Source of the DNA: JAJDAT01 sp964344185
GTDB lineage: Bacteria; Nitrospinota; Nitrospinia; Nitrospinales; JAJDAT01
DNA length: 64,000 nt
Assembly (NCBI GenBank): GCA_964344185.1
Contig: CAYFMN010000001.1
Span: 1-64,000 of the forward strand
Reading direction: 5' to 3'
Made by a program: the position numbers and the translations under genes
In this document: in pieces, positions 18,944 to 27,965 of the stretch
How the letters are laid out: each line of letters starts with the position of its first letter
Numbering within the stretch: position 1 is the first letter of the stretch
Notes under the pieces: generated by a model
The model's database searches: none
What the model was told of the DNA's origin: nothing
The model's input: the letters and a program-made list of their open reading frames with translations, nothing else

Positions 18944-20593
18944 ATGAAGGCGTCTGATTTAATGGTCCAATGTTTGGAAGAAGAGGGGATTGAGTATATT
19001 TTTGGCATTCCAGGCGAAGAAAATGCCGATTTCATGATTTCTTTAAAAAAATCCGAAAAAATTAAATTCATACTGTGTCGACATGAACAAGCCGCCGCTT
19101 TTATGGCAGATGTTTATGGACGACTGACTGGTAATCCCGCCGCATGTTTGGGAACTTTAGGACCAGGCGCGACTAATCTTGTTACCGGCGTGGCGGACGC
19201 CAATATGGACAGAGCTCCTTTAATTGCTTTAACCGGACAGGCAGATACCAAGCGTTGTCATAAAGAATCGCATCAGGTTATGGATGTTGTTCATATGTTC
19301 CAACCAATTACAAAATGGAGTTCGTCCATTGTTCATCCAGATAACATCCCTGAAATTATGCGTAAAGGCGTTAAAATAGCCAGGACGGAAAAGCCTGGAG
19401 CCGTTCATATAGAACTTCCAGAGGATATTGCCGAGTTAGAAACAGATAAAAAACCAATTAAAGTAAAGAGAACGCGTCGACCATATCCGGACCCTAAAGC
19501 TATTAAATCCGCCATTGAATTAATAGAATCCGCTAAACGACCTATCGTACTTGCCGGTAATGGCTGCGTGCGAAAAAGAGTTTCTAAACAGTTACAAAAC
19601 TTTGTTAATCATACAGGAATAGGCGTAATCAATACCTTTATGGCTAAAGGAGCCATTCCAAGAACCGATCCTCATTGTCTGTTTACGATGGGATTACAAT
19701 CGCGCGACCATATTTCCATTGAAATGGAAGAAGCGGACGTTGTTATAGCCATAGGTTTTGACATGGTTGAATACCATCCAAGCTTATGGAATAAAGGCAA
19801 CAAAAAGAAAATAATAGATATTGATTTCCTACCATATGAAGTTGACGAAAACTATTTCGTAGAAGTGGATATCCACGCGGATATTGCCGCGTCTCTCTGG
19901 GAGCTAAATGAACACTTTAAAAATAAACCGCCTATTGTAGACCCTGGTTCCTATGCAGAAATACGAAAGGCGATGGAACACGACTTTGCCGAACATAAAG
20001 ATGATGACGCAGCTCCGTTAATTAAACCTCAAAAGGTCTTATGGGATACGCGCGAAGTTATGGGGCCTGGAGATATTTTATTGTCGGATGTTGGCGCTCA
20101 TAAAATGTGGATTGCTCGTTATTATCAATGCGATGAGCCAAACACTTGTTTAATCTCCAATGGGTTTTGCACAATGGGTTTTGCTTTACCTGGAGCTATA
20201 GCCGCAAAAATGGTCTATCCAGAAAAAAAGGTTTTAGCTATTTGCGGAGACGCAGGCGGCATGATGAACATTCAGGACCTTGAAACCGCCGCTAGATATG
20301 GAGCAAACATCGTTGTTGTCATTTGGGAAGATCGAGAATACGGTTTAATCAAATGGAAACAACAAAATTCCTTTAATGAACATTCTAAATTGGATTTTAC
20401 AAATCCTGATATGGTCAAACTTGCCGAGTCTTTTGGCTGTTGGGGAAAGAAAGTTGAAAAATCGGCTGATTATAAGCCCGCTTTAGAAGAGGCCTTTGCA
20501 TGCGGAAAACCCGCAATTATTACTTTAGATATTGACTATGAAGAAAATTTGAAGCTTACAAAACGTTTAGGTCAAATTATGACAACGATTTAG
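18944..20593 (+). CDS. Acetolactate synthase-like TPP-dependent enzyme
   Basis: A 549-residue thiamine-diphosphate enzyme of the acetolactate synthase/pyruvate oxidase group, probably joining two pyruvates to 2-acetolactate. It has all three domains. The N-terminal PYR domain holds the cofactor-activating Glu48 in CRHEQAAAFMA and the GTLGPGATNL loop. The central domain begins near PIVLAGNGC. The C-terminal PP domain has GDAGGMMNIQD (about 433-443) for Mg-TPP binding. The length and VVVIWEDREYGLIKWKQQ look most like catabolic AlsS-type enzymes. No small regulatory subunit (ilvN) is adjacent, again favouring the catabolic type, but an isoleucine/valine pathway role cannot be ruled out. The ribosome site AAAAGGAGAA precedes the ATG. 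Confidence 0.85.
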   Translation: MKASDLMVQCLEEEGIEYIFGIPGEENADFMISLKKSEKIKFILCRHEQAAAFMADVYGRLTGNPAACLGTLGPGATNLVTGVADANMDRAPLIALTGQADTKRCHKESHQVMDVVHMFQPITKWSSSIVHPDNIPEIMRKGVKIARTEKPGAVHIELPEDIAELETDKKPIKVKRTRRPYPDPKAIKSAIELIESAKRPIVLAGNGCVRKRVSKQLQNFVNHTGIGVINTFMAKGAIPRTDPHCLFTMGLQSRDHISIEMEEADVVIAIGFDMVEYHPSLWNKGNKKKIIDIDFLPYEVDENYFVEVDIHADIAASLWELNEHFKNKPPIVDPGSYAEIRKAMEHDFAEHKDDDAAPLIKPQKVLWDTREVMGPGDILLSDVGAHKMWIARYYQCDEPNTCLISNGFCTMGFALPGAIAAKMVYPEKKVLAICGDAGGMMNIQDLETAARYGANIVVVIWEDREYGLIKWKQQNSFNEHSKLDFTNPDMVKLAESFGCWGKKVEKSADYKPALEEAFACGKPAIITLDIDYEENLKLTKRLGQIMTTI

Positions 20594-20623
20594 AGATTTA
20601 ACTTTCTTCATTTATAATAAAAG

Positions 20624-20700
20624 AACCTCCAAATTATTTTTATTGAATTACGGTTTCTTATCTCTCCGATAGGAAATCGTAATTCTAAAAATTGAGGTAA
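20624..20700. terminator. Long hairpin after the acetolactate-synthase-like gene
   Basis: GAATTACGGTTTCTTATC (20645-20662) pairs with GATAGGAAATCGTAATTC (20668-20685) with one G-T wobble and one mismatch around a 5-base loop. The arms extend outward, with ACCTCC...TTTTTA against TAAAAATTGAGGT. No clean T-run follows, so it may be a terminator, an mRNA-stabilising hairpin, or a dispersed palindrome. Confidence 0.5.
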
Positions 20701-20743
20701 CCTTATAGTCTAAGAAATTTTTCAATCAGGAGGTTAGTCAATC

Positions 20744-21043
20744 ATGGAATTTGATTTTGATGATTTTGAACGCGAATTTAACGATAAATATAATAAAAGA
20801 AAAGAACCTCCAAAAGAATTAGTAAAAAAATGGGAAGAAAATAGCAAGAAGTTTCGCGACTCATTACTAGACGAAAGCTTTATTAAGGAAGTAAAAGATT
20901 CTGAAATATCCGAACTCGAATTCAAGATAATGCATACGGCTCTTTTATCCTTAATTCCTGATATGCAAACCCAAATTGATCTTTTGAGAGAAAGAATCGA
21001 AAAATTAGAAGGGTCTTCAGGTGAAACAAAAACAGAAGAATAA
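20744..21043 (+). CDS. Small charged coiled-coil protein, hypothetical
   Basis: A 99-residue cytosolic protein with a good ribosome site (AGGAGG, ending 13 bases before ATG). The N-terminus is acidic and aromatic (MEFDFDDFEREFND). The C-terminal third contains a short heptad-like coil (IDLLRERIEKLE). No known domain is recognised. It lies 150 bp after the TPP enzyme, beyond a strong hairpin, and is convergent with trmL, 13 bp apart. The antisense frame over the same region is a shadow: the plus frame has the ribosome site and normal composition. Confidence 0.65.
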   Translation: MEFDFDDFEREFNDKYNKRKEPPKELVKKWEENSKKFRDSLLDESFIKEVKDSEISELEFKIMHTALLSLIPDMQTQIDLLRERIEKLEGSSGETKTEE

Positions 21044-21056
21044 AACATATTTTATC

Positions 21057-21524
21057 TTAAGTGACTTCTAATTGTCTTATTGCCTCGTACAAAACAATTC
21101 CAACCGCATTTGCCAGGTTCAATGACCTCACCCTATCATCGTAAATCGGAATTTTGTAACAGCTTTCCCAGTTTTCCTTAAGAAGACTTTCTGGCAATCC
21201 TTTTGTTTCTTTTCCAAAAATAAAATAAGTTCCTGGTTGAAAACTATAATCGAAATAGGCAGTTTCCGCCTTTTTCGATAAAAAGACTTTAGGAGCTTCG
21301 GAAGGTATTTTTAACAGAAACTCATTAAGATTTTCATGGATCGAAACTTCTAAATATTTCCAATAATCCAAACCGGCTCTTTTTAACTGAGCGTTTGTTA
21401 TTTCAAAACCCAAAGGTTTAATTAAATGAAGTTTAGCGCCTATAGCTAAACAAGTGCGGCCAATAGATCCAGTGTTAAAAGGAATTTCAGGCTCAACAAG
21501 AGCTATATTAAAATCATATGGCAT
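21057..21524 (-). CDS. trmL: tRNA (cytidine/uridine-34-2'-O)-methyltransferase TrmL
   Basis: Methylates the ribose of the wobble base (position 34) of leucine tRNAs using SAM. At 155 residues it is the standard single-domain SPOUT size. The three knotted-fold motifs are all present: EPEIPFNTGSIGRTC at the N-terminus, FGKETKGLPESLL (about 102-114) and the SAM-binding end IYDDRVRSLNLANAVGIVLYEA (about 126-147). It is a monocistronic minus-strand gene, convergent with the small coiled-coil gene and divergent from the spermidine-synthase-like gene. Confidence 0.94.
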   Translation of the reverse strand: MPYDFNIALVEPEIPFNTGSIGRTCLAIGAKLHLIKPLGFEITNAQLKRAGLDYWKYLEVSIHENLNEFLLKIPSEAPKVFLSKKAETAYFDYSFQPGTYFIFGKETKGLPESLLKENWESCYKIPIYDDRVRSLNLANAVGIVLYEAIRQLEVT

Positions 21525-21653
21525 AAATTACTTTTGCCTTTCCACAAACCGATTTATATTTCTAGTTGAAGTTGAACAGTCTAATATATACGAAACAAAG
21601 TAAAAACTATCGACCAAATTATATAGGAGAGAATCATTATTTATCGAAATAAA

Positions 21654-23915
21654 ATGTCGGCTAGTTTTCGAAATTTTTTTTTCGTTATCTTCATTGTTTC
21701 TGGTTTTTGTGGGTTGCTATACCAAATTGTTTGGATGAGATTGGCGCTCACTTTTTTTGGAGTTATCACTCCCGTCGCTTCGGTTGTTGTATCGGCGTTT
21801 ATGCTGGGACTTGCCTTAGGCAATTGGGCAGGAGGTAAATGGATTCGTAAAATATCAAACCTCATGGGTTGCTCGGCTATTTTGTTGTATTTAATCGCCG
21901 AGCTGATAATAGGAATCGGAGCTTTTGTAGTTCCCAGTCTTTTTGAACTTGGATATTCAATCCTCCTTACAGTCGAAGAGATGAGTTCCTATAAATATCT
22001 TTTTTTCTCTTCGATCATCATTACAATTTCCATAATCCCCTGGTGTTTTTGTATGGGAGCCACAATTCCAGTGGCAATGTTCTTTTTTAAACAAGCCAAT
22101 AAAACCGAAAAAACAAGCTTTAGCTTTTTATATCTTGCGAATGTTATTGGAGCTATGCTTGGAGCGTTAATTTCCAGCTTTATTCTGTTTGAGCTGATCG
22201 GTTTTAGCAATACTTTAAAGGTCGCAGGAACTTTAAACTTTCTTATTGCGCTTAGCTGTTTTCCATTTCTAAAAAAAGCTTCACGCTTAGAAGTTCCACA
22301 ATCAGAAACAGGAGAGCAAAATTCCATTATCGCTTTATCTGTTGAAAATAGGAACGCCTGGTTTTGTGGAGCAATCCTTTTTTTTAATGGCTTTGCTTCT
22401 ATGGCGTTTGAAATTATCTGGACTCGGGCTTTTATACCAACATTAGGTAACTTTGTATATGCGTTTGCCGGTCTTCTAACTGTTTATCTATTGGCAACTT
22501 GGGTAGGGTCTTTAATTTATCGAAAACTATCTATTCTTTCTAAAAAGCCAACTCTCACTGGCTTAATAGCTTTCTTAACGGCATCTGCTTTTATCCCGAT
22601 AATTGCTGGAGACCCTCAGTTTTTAGAACCCATTACGCAAAACGGTAATTTAATTGGACTGAAAGTTTTCATAACCCTTTTCAGCATATTTCCGTTCTGT
22701 CTAGCGCTCGGCTGTCTAACTCCAATGATCATTGACGAGTATTCAACAGGTCAATCAAAACCAGCTGGTCTGATGAACGCCTTAAATATCATTGGTTCAA
22801 TTTTAGGTCCGCTATTTGCGGCTTATATTTTATTGCCCTTATTCGGTTCTAGAGAATCCATAATTCTTATAATCATTTTATATTTTATTTTATTCATTTT
22901 TTGCGCTTTCCGAACTTCTGAAAAAACAGCGCTCAGGGAAACGCTAGCCGCTACCGTTATTTTTTTAATGGTAATAAGTTTTGGTATATTCAAAAGCAAA
23001 AGTTATGAGGAAGGCGCAACGCGTGGGGAAGTTAAAATACGCCGCGATCACACGGCAACGGTAATTTCTTACAACCTGGGACCTTATAACAAAGGTCTTT
23101 TAGTCAATGGACAGGAAATGACCATGGGCTTTAATCAGGCCCATAAAATTATGGCGCATTTCCCATTAGCAACTTTACAACATAAACCAAAATCTGCAGT
23201 GGTAATAGCTTTTGGCATGGGAACAACTTATAGGTCATTATTGTCTTGGGATATAAAGGCCACCGCTGTAGAACTTGTTCCTAGCGTTATTGAAGCGTTT
23301 GGCGATTATCATGCAGACGCTCAAGAAATATTAAAAAACCCAAGAGGTAGGATTATTATTGACGATGGACGGAGATTTTTAAATCGCACTGAAGAAAGTT
23401 TTGATTTGATAACTGTTGACCCGCCGCCTCCAATTGAAGCCGCCGGCACAGCTCTTCTTTATTCAGAGGATTTTTATGAAATAGTTAAAAAGCGTTTAAA
23501 GCCGAATGGGATATTTTTTCACTGGTTTCCAGGATCATTAAAAAGTTTTCAGCCTGTAATTCGATCAATTCAAAACTCATTTCCCCATGTAAAGGTTTTT
23601 CAGTTTTATCCCGGATTCGGGTTCCATATCTTTTGTTCTTTAACTCCAATTAAAATCCCTTCGGTTTCAGAGTTTTCATCTAGACTTTCCGAAAAAGCAA
23701 ATAATGACTTTATGGAATTCTTTATAAAAACACAAAAAAAACCGTTAAACCTGAATAAACAAGTAATAGCTGACAAGCGCCTTGGGCTTATAAAAGCAAT
23801 ACTGAGTAACAAACTAAATATTGAAGATATCATCAATGATAAAGAAAACACGCGAATTACCGACGACAGGCCTTATAACGAATATTTTTTACTTCGAAAA
23901 TATTTTAATTTTTAG
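21654..23915 (+). CDS. Membrane-fused spermidine synthase-like protein
   Basis: A 753-residue protein. Residues about 1-440 carry some 12-14 membrane helices in a transporter-like arrangement (start FVIFIVSGFCGLLYQIVWMRL). Residues about 470-750 form a soluble spermidine-synthase-like Rossmann domain, with the SAM-type glycine loop VVIAFGMGTTYRSL, acidic ELVPSV and the VDPPPP element. Such fused proteins are widespread, but their substrate is generally not known; polyamine aminopropyl transfer is not assured. The first pocket residues of true SpeE are only partly evident. The AGGAG box lies about 22 bases before the ATG, so an earlier non-ATG start is possible. Confidence 0.85.
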   Translation: MSASFRNFFFVIFIVSGFCGLLYQIVWMRLALTFFGVITPVASVVVSAFMLGLALGNWAGGKWIRKISNLMGCSAILLYLIAELIIGIGAFVVPSLFELGYSILLTVEEMSSYKYLFFSSIIITISIIPWCFCMGATIPVAMFFFKQANKTEKTSFSFLYLANVIGAMLGALISSFILFELIGFSNTLKVAGTLNFLIALSCFPFLKKASRLEVPQSETGEQNSIIALSVENRNAWFCGAILFFNGFASMAFEIIWTRAFIPTLGNFVYAFAGLLTVYLLATWVGSLIYRKLSILSKKPTLTGLIAFLTASAFIPIIAGDPQFLEPITQNGNLIGLKVFITLFSIFPFCLALGCLTPMIIDEYSTGQSKPAGLMNALNIIGSILGPLFAAYILLPLFGSRESIILIIILYFILFIFCAFRTSEKTALRETLAATVIFLMVISFGIFKSKSYEEGATRGEVKIRRDHTATVISYNLGPYNKGLLVNGQEMTMGFNQAHKIMAHFPLATLQHKPKSAVVIAFGMGTTYRSLLSWDIKATAVELVPSVIEAFGDYHADAQEILKNPRGRIIIDDGRRFLNRTEESFDLITVDPPPPIEAAGTALLYSEDFYEIVKKRLKPNGIFFHWFPGSLKSFQPVIRSIQNSFPHVKVFQFYPGFGFHIFCSLTPIKIPSVSEFSSRLSEKANNDFMEFFIKTQKKPLNLNKQVIADKRLGLIKAILSNKLNIEDIINDKENTRITDDRPYNEYFLLRKYFNF

Positions 23916-23922
23916 TATTTTT

Positions 23923-24378
23923 TTAATTATCAAATTCCCTTTTAATAAATAGCTCCTCAGAAGTTTTTCCATATTTTTGATAGTACAGCTTTAGAGTTCT
24001 TTGAATTCTGCGAACGGCGACATGACGCCTATTCTTGCGCGTTATTTCTTCCGCCTTAATCAAATGCTTAATCGCCTTTTCTCCATCCTTTATACGGTCG
24101 TAAGCAACCGCCAAATTATAATGAGCTTTTGAATAGTTTTTATATAAATGAATTGCTTCAAGATAAGCTTGAATCTCTTTCTCTGTCTTCCCTAATGCCA
24201 TGTATTCCAGTCCTAAATTAAAATAAGACTCTGCGTCTAGAGGATCTTGCTCAATAATTTTAAGTTTATGATTAACGTTTTGCCGTACAATTTCTTTAAA
24301 ACGCTTAAAACCTATTTCAGTTTCCGCAAAACTTTGAGAACTTAAAATTAAAAGAAGTAAGGCTGTTAGAAAAGGCAT
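23923..24378 (-). CDS. Exported TPR protein
   Basis: A 151-residue periplasmic protein with a signal peptide (hydrophobic FLTALLLLILSSQSFA, then ETEIGFK). Two to three TPR units follow (DAESYFNLGLEYMALGKTEKEIQAYLEAI; SKAHYNLAVAYDRIKDGEKAIKHLIKAEE). The C-terminus is basic (RRHVAVRRIQRTLKLYYQKYG). The same C-terminal layout, repeats then a basic R/K helix, appears in the neighbouring cytosolic TPR gene at 24469-25047, so the two may be paralogues with different locations. Convergent with the membrane spermidine-synthase-like gene, 8 bp apart. Confidence 0.8.
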   Translation of the reverse strand: MPFLTALLLLILSSQSFAETEIGFKRFKEIVRQNVNHKLKIIEQDPLDAESYFNLGLEYMALGKTEKEIQAYLEAIHLYKNYSKAHYNLAVAYDRIKDGEKAIKHLIKAEEITRKNRRHVAVRRIQRTLKLYYQKYGKTSEELFIKREFDN

Positions 24379-24468
24379 TTATTTCTTAAAAATGTATCAA
24401 CTGATTGAAAGTAAAGATTTCAGAATTAGAAAACTTTAGTAAGGCGGGTTTTAATCGTAATTTCTTGA

Positions 24469-25047
24469 TTATTCAAAATCTTCTGGATCTAATTCATACC
24501 TTTTGAAAAGAATGCGTAAGCTTTTTTTTGAACTCGCGTTCCACTGAACATGATTTTCAGCGTCGGCCAACTTTTCCGCCTTCATAGTATAAATCACCGC
24601 ATTTTCTCCATCTTCTAGTGAGTCATACGCCAGCCCTAGATGAAAATGGGCGTCGATATCATCCGGAACAAGCTCGATTACTTTTTTAAATGTATTTACT
24701 GCATTTTCGTAATCTTGTAATTGGTCGTACACCAAACCCAAATCCATAAAAACATCTGGGTTTTGCGGAGAAATTTCGATCGTTTTCAAATAATAGTCGA
24801 TTGCTTCTTTATATTTACCTGATCGATCAAAAATAATTCCTATATTATGAAAGGTATCAGCATTAGAAGGGTTTATTGCGGCAGCTTCTTTATATTCCAC
24901 GAGAGACTCCTCATAACGTCCCACATTCATATAAGCGAAACCTAATTCCCTTCGAAGATTTTCATCATTTGGATTGGCCGAGACCTGAGCGGACAATTCC
25001 TCAATTTTTTTATTTAAAGCCTCTTTAGCGTCCACACTCAAATCCAA
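24469..25047 (-). CDS. Cytosolic TPR protein
   Basis: A 192-residue protein with four clear TPR units, each with the G-Y-A/G-P pattern (for example LGFAYMNVGRYEESLVEYKEAAAINPS). It has no signal peptide and a charged C-terminus (KKSLRILFKRYELDPEDFE) like that of the exported TPR neighbour. The longest frame begins with TTG at 25047. A GTG four codons in is an equally reasonable start, since no strong ribosome site marks either. It follows the pentapeptide gene by 15 bp and is probably co-transcribed with it. Confidence 0.8.
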   Translation of the reverse strand: MDLSVDAKEALNKKIEELSAQVSANPNDENLRRELGFAYMNVGRYEESLVEYKEAAAINPSNADTFHNIGIIFDRSGKYKEAIDYYLKTIEISPQNPDVFMDLGLVYDQLQDYENAVNTFKKVIELVPDDIDAHFHLGLAYDSLEDGENAVIYTMKAEKLADAENHVQWNASSKKSLRILFKRYELDPEDFE

Positions 25048-25062
25048 AATTAAAAATTACTA

Positions 25063-25558
25063 TTACATTTGCAACAAGAAGTCATCGTCCGTTTCTTCCC
25101 CTAAATAATCGGGGAGTTTAGTCTCTTTACTAATCAAACAATCTCTAATCTGATTTTCCATTAAACCAGACGCTTCTTCTAAGTTAGCGCCTTTAAAATT
25201 AGTTTGAAAAAGCGTTGTATCTTCATTAAATTGAGCGCCTTTTAAATTCGAATTCTCCATGTCCGCATATTGTAAATTTGCCTCAAAAAAATTAACCTGT
25301 TTCAAATCTGCATTATCCAATTTTGCGCTGGATAAGTTTACGTCTTGAAACTTTCCTTTATTCATATTAGAACCGGTCAAAATGGCGCCGCTTAAATTAG
25401 AAAACTGAAATTTAACTTCTTCCAAATTTGAGTTCGATAGATTTGCTTTTTGTAATTTTGCCCCTCTAAGATCCGCTTTCGAAAAATCAGGATTTATTTC
25501 AGGGTTTTCATCTCTCCACTNNNNNNNNNNGCAAAGCCATATGCTCTTCATTCGCCAT
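25063..25558 (-). CDS. Pentapeptide-repeat protein, broken by an assembly gap
   Basis: Tandem A(D/N)LXX pentapeptides run from about residue 20 to 120 of the visible protein (DLRGAKLQKANLSNSNLEEV-type), predicting a right-handed quadrilateral beta-helix; function unknown. Ten Ns at 25521-25530 interrupt the 5' end. The ATG at 25558 follows GAGG and encodes MANEEHMAL, a start common in this family, but it is out of frame with WRDENPEINPDF after the gap. A gap whose length is a multiple of three, not ten, would join them; family members have about ten residues (LKQGV..WN-like) there, so roughly 27 bases may be missing. The frame starting at 25551 is an artefact of the ten Ns. Confidence 0.78.
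25521..25530. other. Assembly gap (10 Ns)
   Basis: Ten consecutive N bases, the only ambiguity in the window. They fall inside the pentapeptide gene near its start and mark a scaffold join or masked stretch of unknown true length. Confidence 0.98.
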
Positions 25559-25629
25559 ATTAATCCTCAAAAGTAGTCAATTTAGATGCAATATAATAAC
25601 ACGCACAAAATTAATTGATCGTTTAATGT

Positions 25630-27243
25630 CTAATTTTTATTTTTGGCTCCCACCTGATACATCAAAAATAAAGGTACCCCATCTAAAGTCGATTGATAAA
25701 CCGGTTTGCTTTTTAAATATAAATCCCAAGCCCAGTCATTAAACATGCCTTGGCGTGGAATTAAAATGATAAAATTAGCCGGGCCTTCTTTAAAATTCAA
25801 TTCTTTTTTTAATAAACCAATTGTTTGCAAATACCGAAAATAATTATATAGATTAGGATATACGTTGATATTAGAATTATTTGGCAACAAGTTAAGATCT
25901 TTCCTTACTTCTTTAGATACGCTATCAAGCCAAAAAGTAGTCTCAAAACCTAATCGATGAGCTCCTGATACTCCCCCCGCCAACGCGTTAAACCATTCTA
26001 AATAATACGGATGAGTTGCGATTAAATTAAACGAACAAGGAAACATTAAAACCACACCTAAACTCATCTTGATGAAAGGATAAGTAATATATTTAAATCC
26101 CTGTCGTTTAATCTTTTCATGAAACCAAAAGCAAAGCTTTTTAAAACCTACTCCTGCAAAACAAGCGATAAAAGGAAAAATTGGTAAGAACAAACGAACT
26201 CCATCATGATTAGGAGTAAACGGTAGCGTCATAACAAAGTAATACCATATGAGCTGCCATAAAAATAAAGAGGTTAATTTTGTTTGAGTCAGGTTTTTAG
26301 CGCTAATTAAAATTCCAAATATTGATAAAATAAATGTTGCAACAGGCGTCGTAACTGCTGTTAACACTAATGAGTGATGCCAGGGCAGATCGAAAGAATA
26401 AGTTTCTCCCAAATAATAGACCGGGACCGGAACAAAGTTTCCACGAAATAAAGATCCTTTTATAAAACTTTCATAAAATATACCTAAAGGATCTCCCCAT
26501 AAAGTTGGATTAAATACCCACATTACTAAAGGGCTTATTAACAATGCAGGTTTTATTAGATTTTTTATTCTTTTATCTTTGGAAGTTATTGCGTAAAGAA
26601 TTAAACCAACAGGAATTAATAATCCTGTAAACTTAACAACCCAAGCTAAACCTAAAATTAATGCAAAAACATATTTCCATTTTTCGTTATTTAAAGCTTT
26701 ATAAAAGGATAAGATGCAAAACCACCAAAAAGCCATCATAGGTATATCTGTAGCTGCCACATGAGCGTGTCCAAATACTCTAGGCATGGTAATTAAGGAA
26801 ATTGCGCTAAAAGCTCCTGCGGCAAACCCAAATTCAGACGACATAACCCAAAATAAACTTGAAACTACTAAGGAAAATAAAAATGCAGAAGACAATCGCA
26901 GAGAAAAAATATCTCCAAAAAAATCATGAAATATATACCAGCTTAAGGCAGGAAGATAACGGGCAATGGGTGGGTGATTATTAAATAAAACTTGATTTTG
27001 AGAGTCTTCAGTAGAGGGAGGCCAATATTTTTGTTTTAATTCGTTATCAAATAAAACTTTCCAGTTTCCTTTTTTAAGATGATCGCCTATTTCTTCAAAC
27101 CATTCGACAACTTTTATACTTCCCCTAAAGTAACCTTCTGGCTCATCCCAAGTAATACCAAAATCTGAAATTCCAGCAGCTACAGATAGAAGGGTTAATA
27201 GAAAAAAAAATAAGGCAGCTATAAATTTTTGATTTAATTTCAA
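25630..27243 (-). CDS. GT39-like membrane glycosyltransferase
   Basis: A 537-residue integral membrane protein with about 10-12 helices. It shows features of the ArnT/PMT (GT39) dolichyl- or polyprenyl-phosphate sugar transferases: an acidic pair soon after helix 1 (TWDEPEGY, about residues 31-38) and the NNHPPIARYLP loop before helix 2, then a large C-terminal soluble tail ending VPLFLMYQVG. These enzymes move sugars from lipid carriers on the periplasmic side. The start is TTG (27243) with no strong ribosome site. Acceptor and sugar cannot be named. The partial protein at the right edge of the window shares this general look. Confidence 0.72.
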   Translation of the reverse strand: MKLNQKFIAALFFFLLTLLSVAAGISDFGITWDEPEGYFRGSIKVVEWFEEIGDHLKKGNWKVLFDNELKQKYWPPSTEDSQNQVLFNNHPPIARYLPALSWYIFHDFFGDIFSLRLSSAFLFSLVVSSLFWVMSSEFGFAAGAFSAISLITMPRVFGHAHVAATDIPMMAFWWFCILSFYKALNNEKWKYVFALILGLAWVVKFTGLLIPVGLILYAITSKDKRIKNLIKPALLISPLVMWVFNPTLWGDPLGIFYESFIKGSLFRGNFVPVPVYYLGETYSFDLPWHHSLVLTAVTTPVATFILSIFGILISAKNLTQTKLTSLFLWQLIWYYFVMTLPFTPNHDGVRLFLPIFPFIACFAGVGFKKLCFWFHEKIKRQGFKYITYPFIKMSLGVVLMFPCSFNLIATHPYYLEWFNALAGGVSGAHRLGFETTFWLDSVSKEVRKDLNLLPNNSNINVYPNLYNYFRYLQTIGLLKKELNFKEGPANFIILIPRQGMFNDWAWDLYLKSKPVYQSTLDGVPLFLMYQVGAKNKN

Positions 27244-27282
27244 AGACGTAATAAAAAGAAGAAAAGTTTTGTAAGGCGTACT

Positions 27283-27708
27283 CTAAAAGAATTTTCCAAC
27301 TTCAAAATCTATATATCTATCCATAAAAAGTCTTCTTCCATCCCTTAGAACAACGCAACAAGTACATAGAAATGGTTTTGAAGCCGTTGTTGAAATACCT
27401 ATAACGCCCCCTTGATTTGTCACTGGATAGATATGGTTATTCCAAGAGGGACCAAACATAAATTCAGCTCGCGCTATTTGGTTAATGTATTTAGACTCAT
27501 CTCCAGAGATATAAATAAAAATATTGTAATGTTTGCTATCCCCCTTTGGTTTTTCGTATGTATGAACCAAAAATAGACCTTTAAATGCTTTGTAATAATC
27601 CTCGTAATGCTCCGTCCTCAAATCGCTTGTCCAGTCGGATCTTTTTTTCCCACCTTGTCTTACTTTTTTGAAAGATTTAAACCTTTCAAAAGAAAGTTTA
27701 GGCTCCAT
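27283..27708 (-). CDS. pYEATS-like domain protein, probably missing its membrane anchor start
   Basis: A 141-residue protein whose C-terminal 90 residues (IFIYISGDESKYINQI through DGRRLFMDRYIDFE) resemble the beta-sandwich prokaryotic YEATS domain; this is a tentative fold reading. In the same frame upstream, codons to 27858 encode a membrane helix (about 20 residues, YLPQILALIWAFVFIAVIV-like) joined directly to the ATG, but contain no ATG, GTG or TTG. The frame ends at a TAA within the terminal repeat of element B (27859-27861). Either translation starts at an ATT beside the element, or the insertion removed the start and the gene is damaged. Confidence 0.5.
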   Translation of the reverse strand: MEPKLSFERFKSFKKVRQGGKKRSDWTSDLRTEHYEDYYKAFKGLFLVHTYEKPKGDSKHYNIFIYISGDESKYINQIARAEFMFGPSWNNHIYPVTNQGGVIGISTTASKPFLCTCCVVLRDGRRLFMDRYIDFEVGKFF

Positions 27709-27858
27709 TGTTTTAGCTTTTAACGCTAAATAAGAAAGAACTATTACGGCGATAAATACAAACGCCCAAATTAAGGCTAAAATTTGAGGTAAATATTGAT
27801 TTAATGATGAAAGTAAAATATCGATAACCGATACCCCGGCTAAACCAACTGCATCAAT

Positions 27859-27965
27859 TTAAGAAGACCTATAATAATTAGTATTTTTTCTGGTTTGCTA
27901 TCGCCTAGCCCTTGAATGTAAGGGCTAGACTCTTGGCAAATCTCAATTTTTAGAGGTTTCCTTAA
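27859..27965. repeat. MITE-like inverted-repeat element, copy B
   Basis: A 107-bp second copy of the element at 214-321, roughly three-quarters identical in eye alignment. Its ends are TTAAGAAGACCTATAA (27859-27874) and the reverse complement of TTAAGGAAACCTCTAA (27950-27965), matching at 13 of 16. The centre carries a perfect hairpin, TAGCCCTT-gaatgt-AAGGGCTA (27905-27926). The right end supplies the dctM stop codon (27962-27964) and the left end supplies an in-frame stop before the pYEATS-like gene. Confidence 0.78.
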
